Origin: Carpediemonas membranifera
Taxonomy: Eukaryota > Fornicata
Reading direction: 5' to 3'
Assembly (NCBI GenBank): GCA_019828565.1
Contig: JAHDYR010000015.1
Location: 124,001 to 188,000 of the forward strand
Length of the DNA stretch: 64,000 nucleotides
The notes below the pieces were generated by a model. It was not told the DNA's origin and ran no database searches. It worked only from the letters and a program-made list of their open reading frames with translations. Positions 18,927 through 27,613 of this stretch are shown piece after piece. The position numbers and the translations under genes are program-made. Every line of letters begins with the position of its first letter. Position 1 is the first letter of the stretch.

Positions 18927-19199
18927 TCAGCTTCTGATACCTCTATGGAAACGCTTCGAATGCGCAGAACGCATCGACTTGAGCAGAAGCTCCAATTGCG
19001 CCAAAACGTGCTGAATATCAGCAATGTCTGCCTCTAGCTCGTGTCTCTCCTCTGTAGTGTGGAGAACGATGATGAACTTCGGGTGCATCGTCCCTCTGCA
19101 GCTACGGGAGCTCACCTCGATGTCAAGCCGCCATTGAGCATTCTTGTACATCGGGAACTTCTCAAAGACGGCCGTAAGAGCCTCAGTATGGTCAACCAT
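18927..19199 (-). CDS. COMM-domain protein (Commander/CCC complex)
   Basis: This 90-residue product consists almost only of a COMM domain: AQWRLDIEVSSRSCRGTMHPKFIIVLHTTE followed by a leucine-rich C-terminal helix (IQHVLAQLELLLKSM). The W-R-L-D-I-x-V-S-S strand and helix order is typical, and the size fits a short member such as COMMD6. COMMD proteins form the Commander complex for endosomal recycling. It is divergent from RRP41 with 69 bp between starts, implying a shared promoter. Confidence 0.75.
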   Translation of the reverse strand: MVDHTEALTAVFEKFPMYKNAQWRLDIEVSSRSCRGTMHPKFIIVLHTTEERHELEADIADIQHVLAQLELLLKSMRSAHSKRFHRGIRS

Positions 19200-19268
19200 A
19201 TGTTTCTGTATTGTGCACTTTATGTCAAGAGCGAGCGAGCTGGTTCTTCCTTCTGAGGAGCATTTGAA

Positions 19269-20021
19269 ATGAGCAAAGTTTCAGATCTTCTTCGTGAGCG
19301 CAATCTGCGCCTGGATGGTCGTACGCTTACCACTCATAGACCTATTTCACTGCAAATGGACACGCATCAGACCGCTAGCGGCAGCAGCATTGTAGTTACG
19401 GGCACAACACGAGTGGTAGCAAACATATATGGTCCATATGACTGTGGCTTGAACGAACCAGGCCTTGAAGTGACATACTCGTCCGCTCCCTTCGCGACGG
19501 GAATGCGCCGCCGCCCACAAGCGGACGAGCGCCGGAACAGAGAAGTTGCTGACCTTATCGAGCACACGTTCACCCAAGCCCTACTGCTGGAGACCTTCCC
19601 TCACAGCCTGATCAAGCTCGAGCTTCAAGTCCTGTGCGACTCCGGTGCGGCGCTCCCCACAGCTATCAATGCGGCGACAACTGCACTGATAGACGCAGGG
19701 ATCCCCATGAAGGACATGGTCACGGCCTGTGAGGTCGGGCTGATTGAAGTAACCCGCCCCGATGGGTCAATCGCCACCCATATCGCGGCGGACACGTCAG
19801 CTGAAGAGGAGCGGCGGGGGGTGCATTTCCCCATCGCCGTGATGCCTTCGACAGGTGAGGTTGTCGCTGTGATGCTCGTCCACACCCTGCCCCGCTCAGA
19901 CCTGCTCGACGAGCTGCTCGAGGTCGGTTTGGACACATGCAAGTGGACCCACGGCCAGCTCGTGGGCCAGGTGAAGGCACTGGTTGGGGAAAAGATGCAT
20001 GTGTGCGGTATGGTTGAATGA
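19269..20021 (+). CDS. RRP41: exosome core subunit RRP41 (RNase PH fold)
   Basis: The 250-residue protein is full length and matches the RNase PH-like exosome subunit RRP41/Ski6: RNLRLDGRTLTTHRPI at the N-terminus, GSSIVVTGTTRVVANIYGP, then EVTYSSAPFATGMRRRP, IEHTFTQALLLETFPHSLIKLELQVLCDSGAALPTAINAATTALIDAGI. These are the standard RPEIR-region, core strand and D-SG-A segments. It is part of the nine-subunit RNA exosome ring for 3'-5' RNA decay and processing. There is no intron. Confidence 0.92.
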   Translation: MSKVSDLLRERNLRLDGRTLTTHRPISLQMDTHQTASGSSIVVTGTTRVVANIYGPYDCGLNEPGLEVTYSSAPFATGMRRRPQADERRNREVADLIEHTFTQALLLETFPHSLIKLELQVLCDSGAALPTAINAATTALIDAGIPMKDMVTACEVGLIEVTRPDGSIATHIAADTSAEEERRGVHFPIAVMPSTGEVVAVMLVHTLPRSDLLDELLEVGLDTCKWTHGQLVGQVKALVGEKMHVCGMVE

Positions 20022-20100
20022 GCCAATGCGGACGGTGATTAAAACATTGAGTCGGAGTTGTTAGTGTGACGTGTGGAATGGTTGGAATGAAGGGTTGATA

Positions 20101-20313
20101 TCAGGCCCCGGTTACTTGGGGTGCTTTCCCAAAGACCCGAAAAGAGCGAATCGCAAAACTCGAGAGGTCTCTGGGGTGACAAACAAGAGAGGAGCGAACA
20201 GAAGAGAGAGGGGTCGACCGACACGAAGAAGTCAGGTAAACAGACAAAACGCCCCTCTTGTCTCCTTCATGTTGCACCAGCGTGCGAAAGCATCCCAAGT
20301 AACCGGGGCCTGA
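20101..20313. mobile_element. 213-bp MITE with 30-bp TIRs and TA duplication
   Basis: The ends 20101-20130 and 20284-20313 are inverted repeats matching at 28 of 30 positions (both begin TCAGGCCCCGGTTACTTGGG on their own strand). Each is flanked by TA (20099-20100 and 20314-20315). The interior has no ORF. TA target duplication and long TIRs mark a non-autonomous Tc1/mariner-type element. The TIRs differ from those of the mariner at 50175-51687, so another transposase must have moved it. It sits in the 450-bp gap between RRP41 and MSH6. Confidence 0.85.
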
Positions 20314-20470
20314 TACCCAGCAAACCAACATTCTATATTTCTACAACCAGCACCCAGCCTGCCCGATATGGTACGCTTCGTCGAGGCCGGGCTCTAGCTC
20401 AAAACAACCCATGGCTTCTTTACATTCTTGACTGTGTCGAGTCGAGCGGGCAGCTTTCTCAACGCGCAAA

Positions 20471-23400
20471 ATGGCACCAAAGCAGAAAACAAAGGTTCAG
20501 GCGACGCTGCTTAGTTTCTTTGGTGCAGGAGCCCAACAAACATCCAAAGCCACGATGCAGCCCGCCCCAACGCCCAAGGCTGTGAAGACGAAGGCCCCTC
20601 AGCGTACGCCGAAGGCTACACCTGCGAAGCGCGCTAGAAAGGCCGATAAGCCTGTTGTACAGGAGAAACCAGTTAAGGCAAAGCAGCCACAAGCGTCTGT
20701 TGCCCTCGATGACGATCTTCTCTCCGACTTCGAAGATGAAGCGCCTACGAGCCAGCCGGCTGCTGTCTCGAACAACGACAGTAGCGACGAGGAGTTTGTA
20801 GTAGACGCGGATGAGCCTCTTGAGGACCTGGACGCCGTCCTGGCGACCCTGTCGTCCCAGCCCGTGGACCGGGACCGGCCCAAGGTCGACGTGTCCCCCG
20901 CAGTGTCCCCCATGCCGCAGCGGGGCAAAGCCCGCACCATGCTCGACGACGACGAGGAGGAGGATGATGATGAGCCCAGCCAGCCCGAGGAGACGGACGC
21001 CGTGCTCGCCGGGTTCTCCCCCACGTCGCCCCGTAAGGCCAGGGCGGCCCGACGGCCCACGGTGTCGACCGGCAAGGCGGACAAGGAGGCGGCGACCCGC
21101 TTCCCCTTCTTGGTGCACCGTAAGGACGCGAAGGGACGGCGACCGGGGGATCCAGGCTTTGACTCGAACACGCTGCTGATCACCCCCGATCAGATGGCCT
21201 CCATGACGAACTTCGAGCAGCAGTTCTGGGCGGTGAAGCGGGACCACATGGACACTGTCATCCTTTTCAAGAAGGGCAAGTTTTACGAGATGTTTGAGGG
21301 AGACGCCGACGTCGGCCACCGCGAGCTCGACCTCCGCATCACTGAGCGCGTCAACATGCGCATGACGGGTGTCCCCGAGTCCGGCTGGGAGCGCTGGGCG
21401 GCCAAGCTGCTGGCCCGCGGCTACAGGGTTGGGAGGGTCGAGCAGGTCGAGACGGCTGCACAGGCCAGCAAGGGCAAGTCGAAGATCATCAAACGGGAGC
21501 TGATCGAGGTGCTGACGAGCGGCACTGTCGTGGACCCTGACATGGTCCCGTCGAGGTCGACCACGTTCCTGCTGGCACTCGCCCCGGATCCCGCGGACAC
21601 TGCCACAGCGCCGGCCTACGGCTTTGTGCTGATGAACGCCAGCAGCGGTCTCTTCCACATGGGCCGGGTGGCCGACACGCCCCAGCTGGACGGGCTCCGG
21701 ACGCTGCTGCACCACTCGGACCCGAGGGAGGTCCTCGTCGACCCCACCCTCAACAGCGCAGTCATCGCCCACATGCGGCGCAGACTCGGCCGGCTCTGTT
21801 CGACACAGACGGCCGAGGACGCAATCGCCGCGATGAATGGGCACCCCCGCTTCGCCGAGGCCGAGGCTGCCGACGCCCCCCGGCAGTATGTGCCCGCCGT
21901 CGTGACGCAGTACCCCGCCGCCACGGGGGCGCTGGGCATGGTCTACGCGTACCTCCGCGAGCTGAAGCTGCTCGACGAGCTCGTCGCCAACGGTGCCTGG
22001 ACGGCCTACGAGCTCACAACGCAGTCTGGCACGCTTCAGCTCGACGTGTCAACCCTCGAGAACCTCGCTGTGCTCACCAACGACGACGGTGGGTCGGCTG
22101 GCACTCTGCTCGAGTACGTCGACCGAGCCAAGACGGCCATGGGCCACCGCAGGCTCCGGGACTGGGTCTGCAGGCCGCTGAGGGGGCTTGCGGAGATACA
22201 GGAGCGGCAGGAGGTCGTGCGGGCGTTCATGGAGGACTTCGGCGTACTCCAGACCACCGTGGGCACCCTCGACCGTGTGCCCGACGTCGAGCGGCTAGTG
22301 TCTCGCGCCCTCAGTGGCAAGCTGCCACTTGGCCACTTCCTCCGCCTGCTGCGGGCGGTGGAGACGTGCCGTGAGGTCCGGGCGGCGCTGGAGAGTCTGG
22401 CCGGAACCGCCATCGTCGGGGAGTTCGTCGCGGCAGACCACTGGGCCTCGGTGGATGACATGCTCGCCTTCTTCTACGGCGCATTTGACGTAGCGCAGGC
22501 AGCAGAGGGCAAGTTCATCGTTAATGACGGGTTCCACGCCAATCACGACAAAACCAGGGCCCTCATCGCCAAGCTCGAGTCCGAGCTCGAGGATCGTCTC
22601 GCAGACATCCAGGTCGACCTGCCTCACGCCAAGTTCGAGCACCTGCAGGCCGAGCGGTACCAGGTGGTAGTCCGGCCAGACGACGCTGTGCCGAACGACT
22701 GGAGACTCATGAGCCGCACCAAGGCCAAGGCGAGGTACTGGCCCGCAGACGTCGCCCCGTTGGTGCGGGACCACGCCGCCGCGACAGATGACCTGAAGGC
22801 CATCCAGGGCGGACTGCTGGCCGATGTCCAACGGGACGTGTCGCGGTGGCGGGGGGCTCTCAACGGTCTGCTCGACGGCATCGCGACCATCGACATCCTC
22901 GCTGCATTCGCGTCCGTGGCGCTGTCGTCTACCCAGTCGGTGTGCCTCCCCACGCTGCTGCCCGAGGTCACCGAGCCTGGGGCGGCGTCCTTCACGGCGA
23001 CCGGGCTCACCCACCCCTCCGCGAGCAGGGCCAGCGGATTCATCCCCAACGACGTGGCCATCGGGGGCGCCGCACCATCTCTCCTGCTGCTGACCGGCCC
23101 CAACCTCGGCGGCAAGTCCACGCTACTGCGCCAAGTCAGCCTCGCAGTCATCCTCGGCCAGATCGGCGCCTGTGTACCCGCGGCCGCCTGTGAGTTTACC
23201 ATCGCCGACGCGGTGCTGACCCGCTGTGGTGCCCGGGATCTCATCCTCAGCGGCCAGTCAACCCTCCACGTTGAGCTGTCGGAGGCGGCACGCATCCTCA
23301 ACACGGCGACGCCCAACAGCCTCGCCATCCTCGACGAGCTGGGCCGAGGCGCATCCAGCACGGACGGACACGCACTCGGCTTTGCGGCAGTGACAGCCAT

Positions 23401-23752
23401 AGCCGAGTCCGGCAACCGCGCGATCTTCGCGACACACGACCACAGCCTCGTCAGGGATGTGAGGGACAGTGACCGCATCGAGGCGTACTACATGGCGTGC
23501 GAAGTGCCGGAGGGCTCGGACGACATCAAGTTCTTCTACAAGCTCACTAAGGGTTCCCTCAACAGCTCGTTCGGCCCCAACGTCGCCAAGCTCGCAGGGG
23601 TCGCGCAGACCATCGTAGAGCACGCGCAGCAGCTCGCAGCCGACCGGGAGCGCCTTGAGGCCGGCACCGCCCTGATCGCAGCCCTGGAGCACGGGGCGGG
23701 GGAGGCGTTCGTGCAGACGAGGGCGGCGGAGTGGGTGAGACTCATGGGATGA
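20471..23752 (+). CDS. MSH6: MutS homologue MSH6
   Basis: The 1093-residue protein starts at ATG 20471 and has an N-terminal PCNA-interaction box QATLLSFF (residues 10-17), a long acidic/basic tail, then the mismatch-binding MutS I domain. TVILFKKGKFYEMFEGDADVGHREL contains the F-Y-E mismatch-wedge motif, and the connector, lever and clamp follow. The ATPase has Walker A GPNLGGKST (about residue 873) and Walker B LAILDELGRGASSTDG (about 952). A PIP box plus Phe-x-Glu identifies MSH6 and not MSH2. It pairs with MSH2 for base-mismatch repair in the nucleus. There is no intron. Confidence 0.93.
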   Translation: MAPKQKTKVQATLLSFFGAGAQQTSKATMQPAPTPKAVKTKAPQRTPKATPAKRARKADKPVVQEKPVKAKQPQASVALDDDLLSDFEDEAPTSQPAAVSNNDSSDEEFVVDADEPLEDLDAVLATLSSQPVDRDRPKVDVSPAVSPMPQRGKARTMLDDDEEEDDDEPSQPEETDAVLAGFSPTSPRKARAARRPTVSTGKADKEAATRFPFLVHRKDAKGRRPGDPGFDSNTLLITPDQMASMTNFEQQFWAVKRDHMDTVILFKKGKFYEMFEGDADVGHRELDLRITERVNMRMTGVPESGWERWAAKLLARGYRVGRVEQVETAAQASKGKSKIIKRELIEVLTSGTVVDPDMVPSRSTTFLLALAPDPADTATAPAYGFVLMNASSGLFHMGRVADTPQLDGLRTLLHHSDPREVLVDPTLNSAVIAHMRRRLGRLCSTQTAEDAIAAMNGHPRFAEAEAADAPRQYVPAVVTQYPAATGALGMVYAYLRELKLLDELVANGAWTAYELTTQSGTLQLDVSTLENLAVLTNDDGGSAGTLLEYVDRAKTAMGHRRLRDWVCRPLRGLAEIQERQEVVRAFMEDFGVLQTTVGTLDRVPDVERLVSRALSGKLPLGHFLRLLRAVETCREVRAALESLAGTAIVGEFVAADHWASVDDMLAFFYGAFDVAQAAEGKFIVNDGFHANHDKTRALIAKLESELEDRLADIQVDLPHAKFEHLQAERYQVVVRPDDAVPNDWRLMSRTKAKARYWPADVAPLVRDHAAATDDLKAIQGGLLADVQRDVSRWRGALNGLLDGIATIDILAAFASVALSSTQSVCLPTLLPEVTEPGAASFTATGLTHPSASRASGFIPNDVAIGGAAPSLLLLTGPNLGGKSTLLRQVSLAVILGQIGACVPAAACEFTIADAVLTRCGARDLILSGQSTLHVELSEAARILNTATPNSLAILDELGRGASSTDGHALGFAAVTAIAESGNRAIFATHDHSLVRDVRDSDRIEAYYMACEVPEGSDDIKFFYKLTKGSLNSSFGPNVAKLAGVAQTIVEHAQQLAADRERLEAGTALIAALEHGAGEAFVQTRAAEWVRLMG

Positions 23753-24082
23753 TTTACTATCGACTCATATATCTGGTAAAGGCGTCAACAGAATGTTGGA
23801 CTGTTTGTGTTGTTCAGCCCTTTGGATCAGCGTGACCAGCTCAACGTGGGGGAGCTTAAGACGTCCCTGTCCTGAACCTATATCATAGACGTGAACAAAG
23901 TTAATCATCTCTTAGACGACGCGGCGAGCGAGTGTAAGGTAAGGTACTGTAACTTACCCAGTCAAAGGTCGACCAGATCACGGGGGAGGCGGAGAGGAGG
24001 CTGGAGGGCGCCCACTGCAGCAGAGCTCGAGACGTTCGGTGCCGCGAGTGCCTTTCTCATGGGCGTGACCATGGCAACAATT

Positions 24083-24397
24083 GGCTCAAGTCGCTTCTCG
24101 TCGAGGTGGACCCTCCGCTGAGACTACATGCCCCAGATAATCGATCTCCTTGTGGCCGATTCGGCTCTTTTTCTTGTTGAGTCAGAGGTTGAGCTATCCT
24201 GCGCTCGTCAGGACGAGGTCCAGGCTCGTCCGGAACTCCTCCTCCGGGCTTCCAAAGACGAGAATGTCGTCCTGAAATACGACGCACGCCTTGTATAGCA
24301 CGTCCGACAGGCCGTCTTGGAGGGCAGCCTGGAAAAAGGACGCCCCGTTAGTAGGGCCAAACAGTATCCGTGAAAACTCAAACAGCCCGTCATGGGT
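24083..24397 (-). pseudogene. Ty3/gypsy reverse transcriptase relic (FQDD active site)
   Basis: Read on the minus strand, this stretch gives THDGLFEFSRILFGPTNG, then ALQDGLSDVLYKACVVFQDDILVFGS, then in a continuing frame with a stop codon, NKKKSRIGHKEIDYLGHVVSAEG. This is the RT palm from the F.R.PFG..N motif to the YxDD box, with Y-x-D-D changed to FQDD and at least two stops. There is no integrase or LTR around it. It is dead. Confidence 0.75.
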
Positions 24398-24405
24398 AAG
24401 TCGTC

Positions 24406-24495
24406 GAGGGCGACCTGCCCCTCAAGACCAAGGGCGACCTCGACATCGCTGCCGCACTCGTCGGCTCTGGCCTTGTGGTCGAAAAGGACGAGTAA
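24406..24495 (+). pseudogene. 3' remnant of a host-like gene
   Basis: A GC3-rich frame of 29 codons (EGDLPLKTKGDLDIAAALVG...) ends in TAA at 24495. It abuts the RT relic at 24397, so it may be the last exon of a gene cut by the retroelement. It is preceded by an ATGGGTAAGT sequence that could be a start plus donor. Family unknown. Confidence 0.3.
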
Positions 24496-24713
24496 ATCAA
24501 CGGATTGGCGGCATTTGTCTGATTTTATTGTTGCCGATAGATCCAATTTGATTCAATTAGATGCGGCTCAAGTCGTGACCAAACCAGACCAGGCAGACGC
24601 AGCCAGAGTCAGCTATGGGCGCCGCGGCAGGGGGGGATCTGATTCGGGGAATCTCTAGATCTTGGTCCACAACCGTTTCGAGACGACGGAGGACCAATAG
24701 TCACAGGCAGCAA

Positions 24714-25529
24714 ATGGGTGCAAACGTAACAGTGCCAAGCAAGAACGATCTGAACGCTACAGCATACAATGGACATGCCAATATGACCACGCATGTTCAA
24801 ACTCCGCGTGAGAAGCTTGTTCCTGTTCAATTGACGTGGAATCATGGTGGACAGTCCGTTTTCGTCACCGGATCGTTCAGTAGATGGCGTGAACGTGTTC
24901 CACTAACCAGGAGCGAGCATGACGAGAGATCGTGGAGCGCGCAGGTTCCCATGCCCGCCGGCCAACACAACTACAAGTACATCGTGGACGGCGAGTGGCG
25001 CGCTGACACCTCACAGCCCACCCGCTGCGACGCCATCGGGAACGTTAACAACATCGTCACGGTCGAGGAGATCGAGGAGGACACCGCCGACCAGGAGTAC
25101 TCACAGACCATCCCCACCATCGGCCTGGGTCTGTTCGCGGAACCCAACAAGCAGCCTGGCATACTGCCGAGGCCGCTGGACCACACGCCGCTCAATCGGC
25201 AGCAGCAGGACACCGGCAAGATCTACCTGGACCCTGCCCTGGGCGGGTCATCGCCCAAGGCAAACGGCCAGCGGGACCCCAGCCTGCTACCCCTGCCAGA
25301 GCATGTGGTGCTGACACATTTATACCGGGCAAACACGCCAACGCTGACCCACTATGGGTTGACCGTCAGGCTGCGGCGGAAGTTCGTCACCACCATCGTC
25401 TACTACCCTTCTGCTGGCGTGTTGATTGAGCGGCAGCGACTCAGCGAAGAGGCGATGCTGAGCGGGCTCCCGCTGCGTGTCGACGAGACCCTCAGCCAGT
25501 TTTACCTTGGCCAGATGGCCCACGCGTGA
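24714..25529 (+). CDS. AMP-activated protein kinase beta subunit
   Basis: The start at ATG 24714 gives MGANVTVPSKN, an N-myristoylation site (Gly2, Ser/Thr-rich), typical of AMPK beta; upstream in-frame extension to 24615 is unlikely. The glycogen-binding CBM48 domain spans about 36-115 (VPVQLTWNHGGQSVFVTGSFSRW, HNYKYIVDGEWRAD). The C-terminal ASC domain spans about 165-271 (LDHTPLNRQQQ, LPEHVVLTHLYRANTP, GLTVRLRRKFVTTIVYYPS), which binds the alpha and gamma subunits. The length of 271 residues is normal. It acts in energy sensing, with membrane attachment by myristate. Confidence 0.93.
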   Translation: MGANVTVPSKNDLNATAYNGHANMTTHVQTPREKLVPVQLTWNHGGQSVFVTGSFSRWRERVPLTRSEHDERSWSAQVPMPAGQHNYKYIVDGEWRADTSQPTRCDAIGNVNNIVTVEEIEEDTADQEYSQTIPTIGLGLFAEPNKQPGILPRPLDHTPLNRQQQDTGKIYLDPALGGSSPKANGQRDPSLLPLPEHVVLTHLYRANTPTLTHYGLTVRLRRKFVTTIVYYPSAGVLIERQRLSEEAMLSGLPLRVDETLSQFYLGQMAHA

Positions 25530-25636
25530 TATTTACATGGATATTGACATAAATGACATGCAGCCAGCCGTCTGCCAGGGAGAAGTTGTGTGGTTGACCA
25601 GGTCCTTGCTCTTCTCCCGCAGTTTAAGTAAGGACT

Positions 25637-27042
25637 ATGAGCTCGGATGCACAGGCAGCGGGAAACAAGGAGAAGCTGTACGCAGCATGGCATGTGGTGG
25701 CGAATTCGGTGTTTGCTGCCTCTGTTTCGCTCTCAGCCATCCTCATTGTGACGTATCCCGCCATTCGCCTCGCAGTGTTCGCCTTCGGGCAAGACGGGGA
25801 CCTATTGGACAAGTCCACGGCTACATAGTCGTGAACAGCGCCGTGATGACCTTCATGACGGCCCTCACGCTCTTACTTATTCTTACGCCCGTCATCGTTG
25901 CCTTCGGAGCTCTCTTCCGCATCATGACGTACGGCCTCATCCTGATGGTGTCCGTCATGATCCAGTTCATCGCCATGCTCGTCCTTGGTCTGGCTGACGT
26001 CGCCTTCGCCGCGGACCTGACGAGCACGTTCTTCGTCCATTCCCCGGCCCACATCCTCGCCCTGCCCTGCATCCTGCTGCTCGCATTCGCCGCAATGCGC
26101 TCGGGGCGTGTGCGAGGCCTGACGACCATCCTCCTGCTGGGCACACCGCTGCTCGTCGACACCCTCGTCGACACCCTTGCCCTGCCAGTTGCCCTCCACC
26201 CAGACACGCCTGTGGCCGTCAAGGCGGTGCTCAGGATTGTTGTTGTGGCGGCCATCGATGCCCTGACGGTGGTGCCGACCCACGTGGCCCAGCTGACACA
26301 CACCCGGGCGCCGCCCCTGACTCGGCCCGCCCTCATCATGCCCATGTCGATGCTTCGGCAGCTGTTCGGCCAGATGATGCTTCTAGACGACGACCTCAGA
26401 TCCCAGCTGATCCTGGTGTGCGTGGGCGTCGTCCAGGACGCGGCGACGCTGCTGGCATACCCACCGTATGCCCACTTCGCCCACACCTTGTTCCAGCGCG
26501 TGTTCCACGACAAGAGGTCCGGCGCATTTCCCGCGCTGGCCCACATTAGGGTGCACGACGTCCTTCTCGGGATCCTCCTCCGGCCGTCGGGTCCCGTTGA
26601 AGTTGAAGGGCCACACGCCTGACACGGCATTCGACGAGAGACGCCACTGGCTCGAGCTCTTCGCCCAGACCATGTCCGTCTTTGCCGTGGGGCGGCCCGG
26701 CTGGCGTGTCTCGACCTCATGGACGGCACCGTGGACGCCGTCACGGCCCTGGCACCCGCGTTCATAGCCATGGTGACCATGGCTGTCTCGTACGTGCTGC
26801 TCAGTGTCATCAGGCTCATCGTGCTGGACTTCGTCTTTGCCCAGCAGTCCCGCCGCTTCATGGGCAACGAGCGCGTCCTCGCCCAGTTCGCCCTCAGGGC
26901 CAGCGTCGCGACGGAAGGGGACGCCGGGCTAGAGAACCCGCTGGTGATGCTGACGAGGCTCGTAGTGGCCCTCTGGATGGGCGTGTTCGTCAGCTACCGC
27001 GTCATCTGGCGGATTATGCGGGCGGCCTTCATGGTCATGTAG
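25637..27042 (+). CDS. multi-pass membrane protein, reading frame broken in three places
   Basis: Three consecutive frames together read as one polytopic protein: ATG 25637 (MSSDAQAAGNKEKLY..., one span), then from about 25805 a long segment with at least six hydrophobic helices (MTALTLLLILTPVIVAFGALF, IMTYGLILMVSVMIQFIAMLVLG, ...), then from about 26600 HTPDTAFDERRHWLELF, ending in two more helices to the stop at 27042. The shifts near 25800, 26590 and 26690 might be tiny introns (one 26-nt GT..AG option exists near 25800), sequencing indels in G/C runs, or a decaying gene. The family is not recognised. Confidence 0.55.
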
Positions 27043-27452
27043 CCTGCCCTGGCCCGGATGGATTTGACTGGAGGGAAAGGGCCCCGTGCATGGTGGGCCG
27101 GCAGGGCTGCTGGTGGTGTCGGGCTGGCCTTAGTTCCCCTTAAATTCGCGATTCTTGTTAGCTTATCGAACGGAGCGATCGGGGCCTCGATGGTGCGTCT
27201 GGTCCCTGTGAGGTAAGGTGTTCTTGCCTTCGGATTGAGGTCACGGACCTGAGCTTGGCGGTCACTCGGATCTTTGACCTCGGTAACGATCTCCTTGGCC
27301 TGGTCGATGTCTTCTCCATCAAGAGATTTGGTGGGCTGGACGTGGGAGAATGTTGACGCGATACAATTAGTACTGCCGCATATCTGGTCGTCAAACACTC
27401 ACACCAGCCACAGTGACACGGGGTTCGCTGGGGCAAGGTCATCCATGGTCAT
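26994..27452 (-). CDS. hypothetical small protein, spliced
   Basis: Exon 1 is 27452-27405 (MTMDDLAPANPVSLWL). A 69-nt intron (27404-27336) starts GTGTGA, carries a TACTAAT-like branch site and ends GTCCAG. Exon 2 runs from 27335 to the stop at 26994 (PTKSLDGEDIDQAKEIVTEVK...). The first 70 residues of exon 2 look coding; the remainder overlaps the 3' end of the membrane gene and may not be translated if another intron or stop is used. Its start lies 39 bp from the insertion site of a Ty3 element, and before that insertion it was divergent from the gene at 31826. Function unknown. Confidence 0.45.
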
Positions 27453-27490
27453 ACGCTGATGATGATCTCCTTCACAACACTTGGGCTTCG

Positions 27491-27495
27491 TGTCG
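27491..27495 (+). repeat. left target-site duplication TGTCG of Ty3 element 1
   Basis: TGTCG directly precedes the 5' LTR and recurs at 31818-31822 directly after the 3' LTR. A 5-bp duplication is normal for Ty3/gypsy integrases and defines the element ends exactly. Confidence 0.9.
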
Positions 27496-27591
27496 TGTGG
27501 TATTTACATGACTATGTAGACGCAGTTAGAGCCATTATCACCGCGTAGGAGGTATACCCCTTAAACACTTCACACTTGTTTCCAGACTTCA
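27496..27591 (+). repeat. 5' LTR of Ty3 element 1 (96 bp)
   Basis: It starts TGTGGTATTTACATGA and ends GACTTCA, and is identical to 31722-31817. TACAT-GACT-ATGTA near its start can fold into a small hairpin. At 96 bp it is far below the several hundred bp usual for autonomous Ty3 elements. Confidence 0.95.
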
Positions 27592-27613
27592 GTAATTACT
27601 ACGGTTTGACGCA

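Noticed and set aside
20459-21844. 461-codon minus-strand open frame over MSH6
   Set aside because: Antisense shadow caused by C/G third positions; no coherent domain, and MSH6 motifs are on plus.
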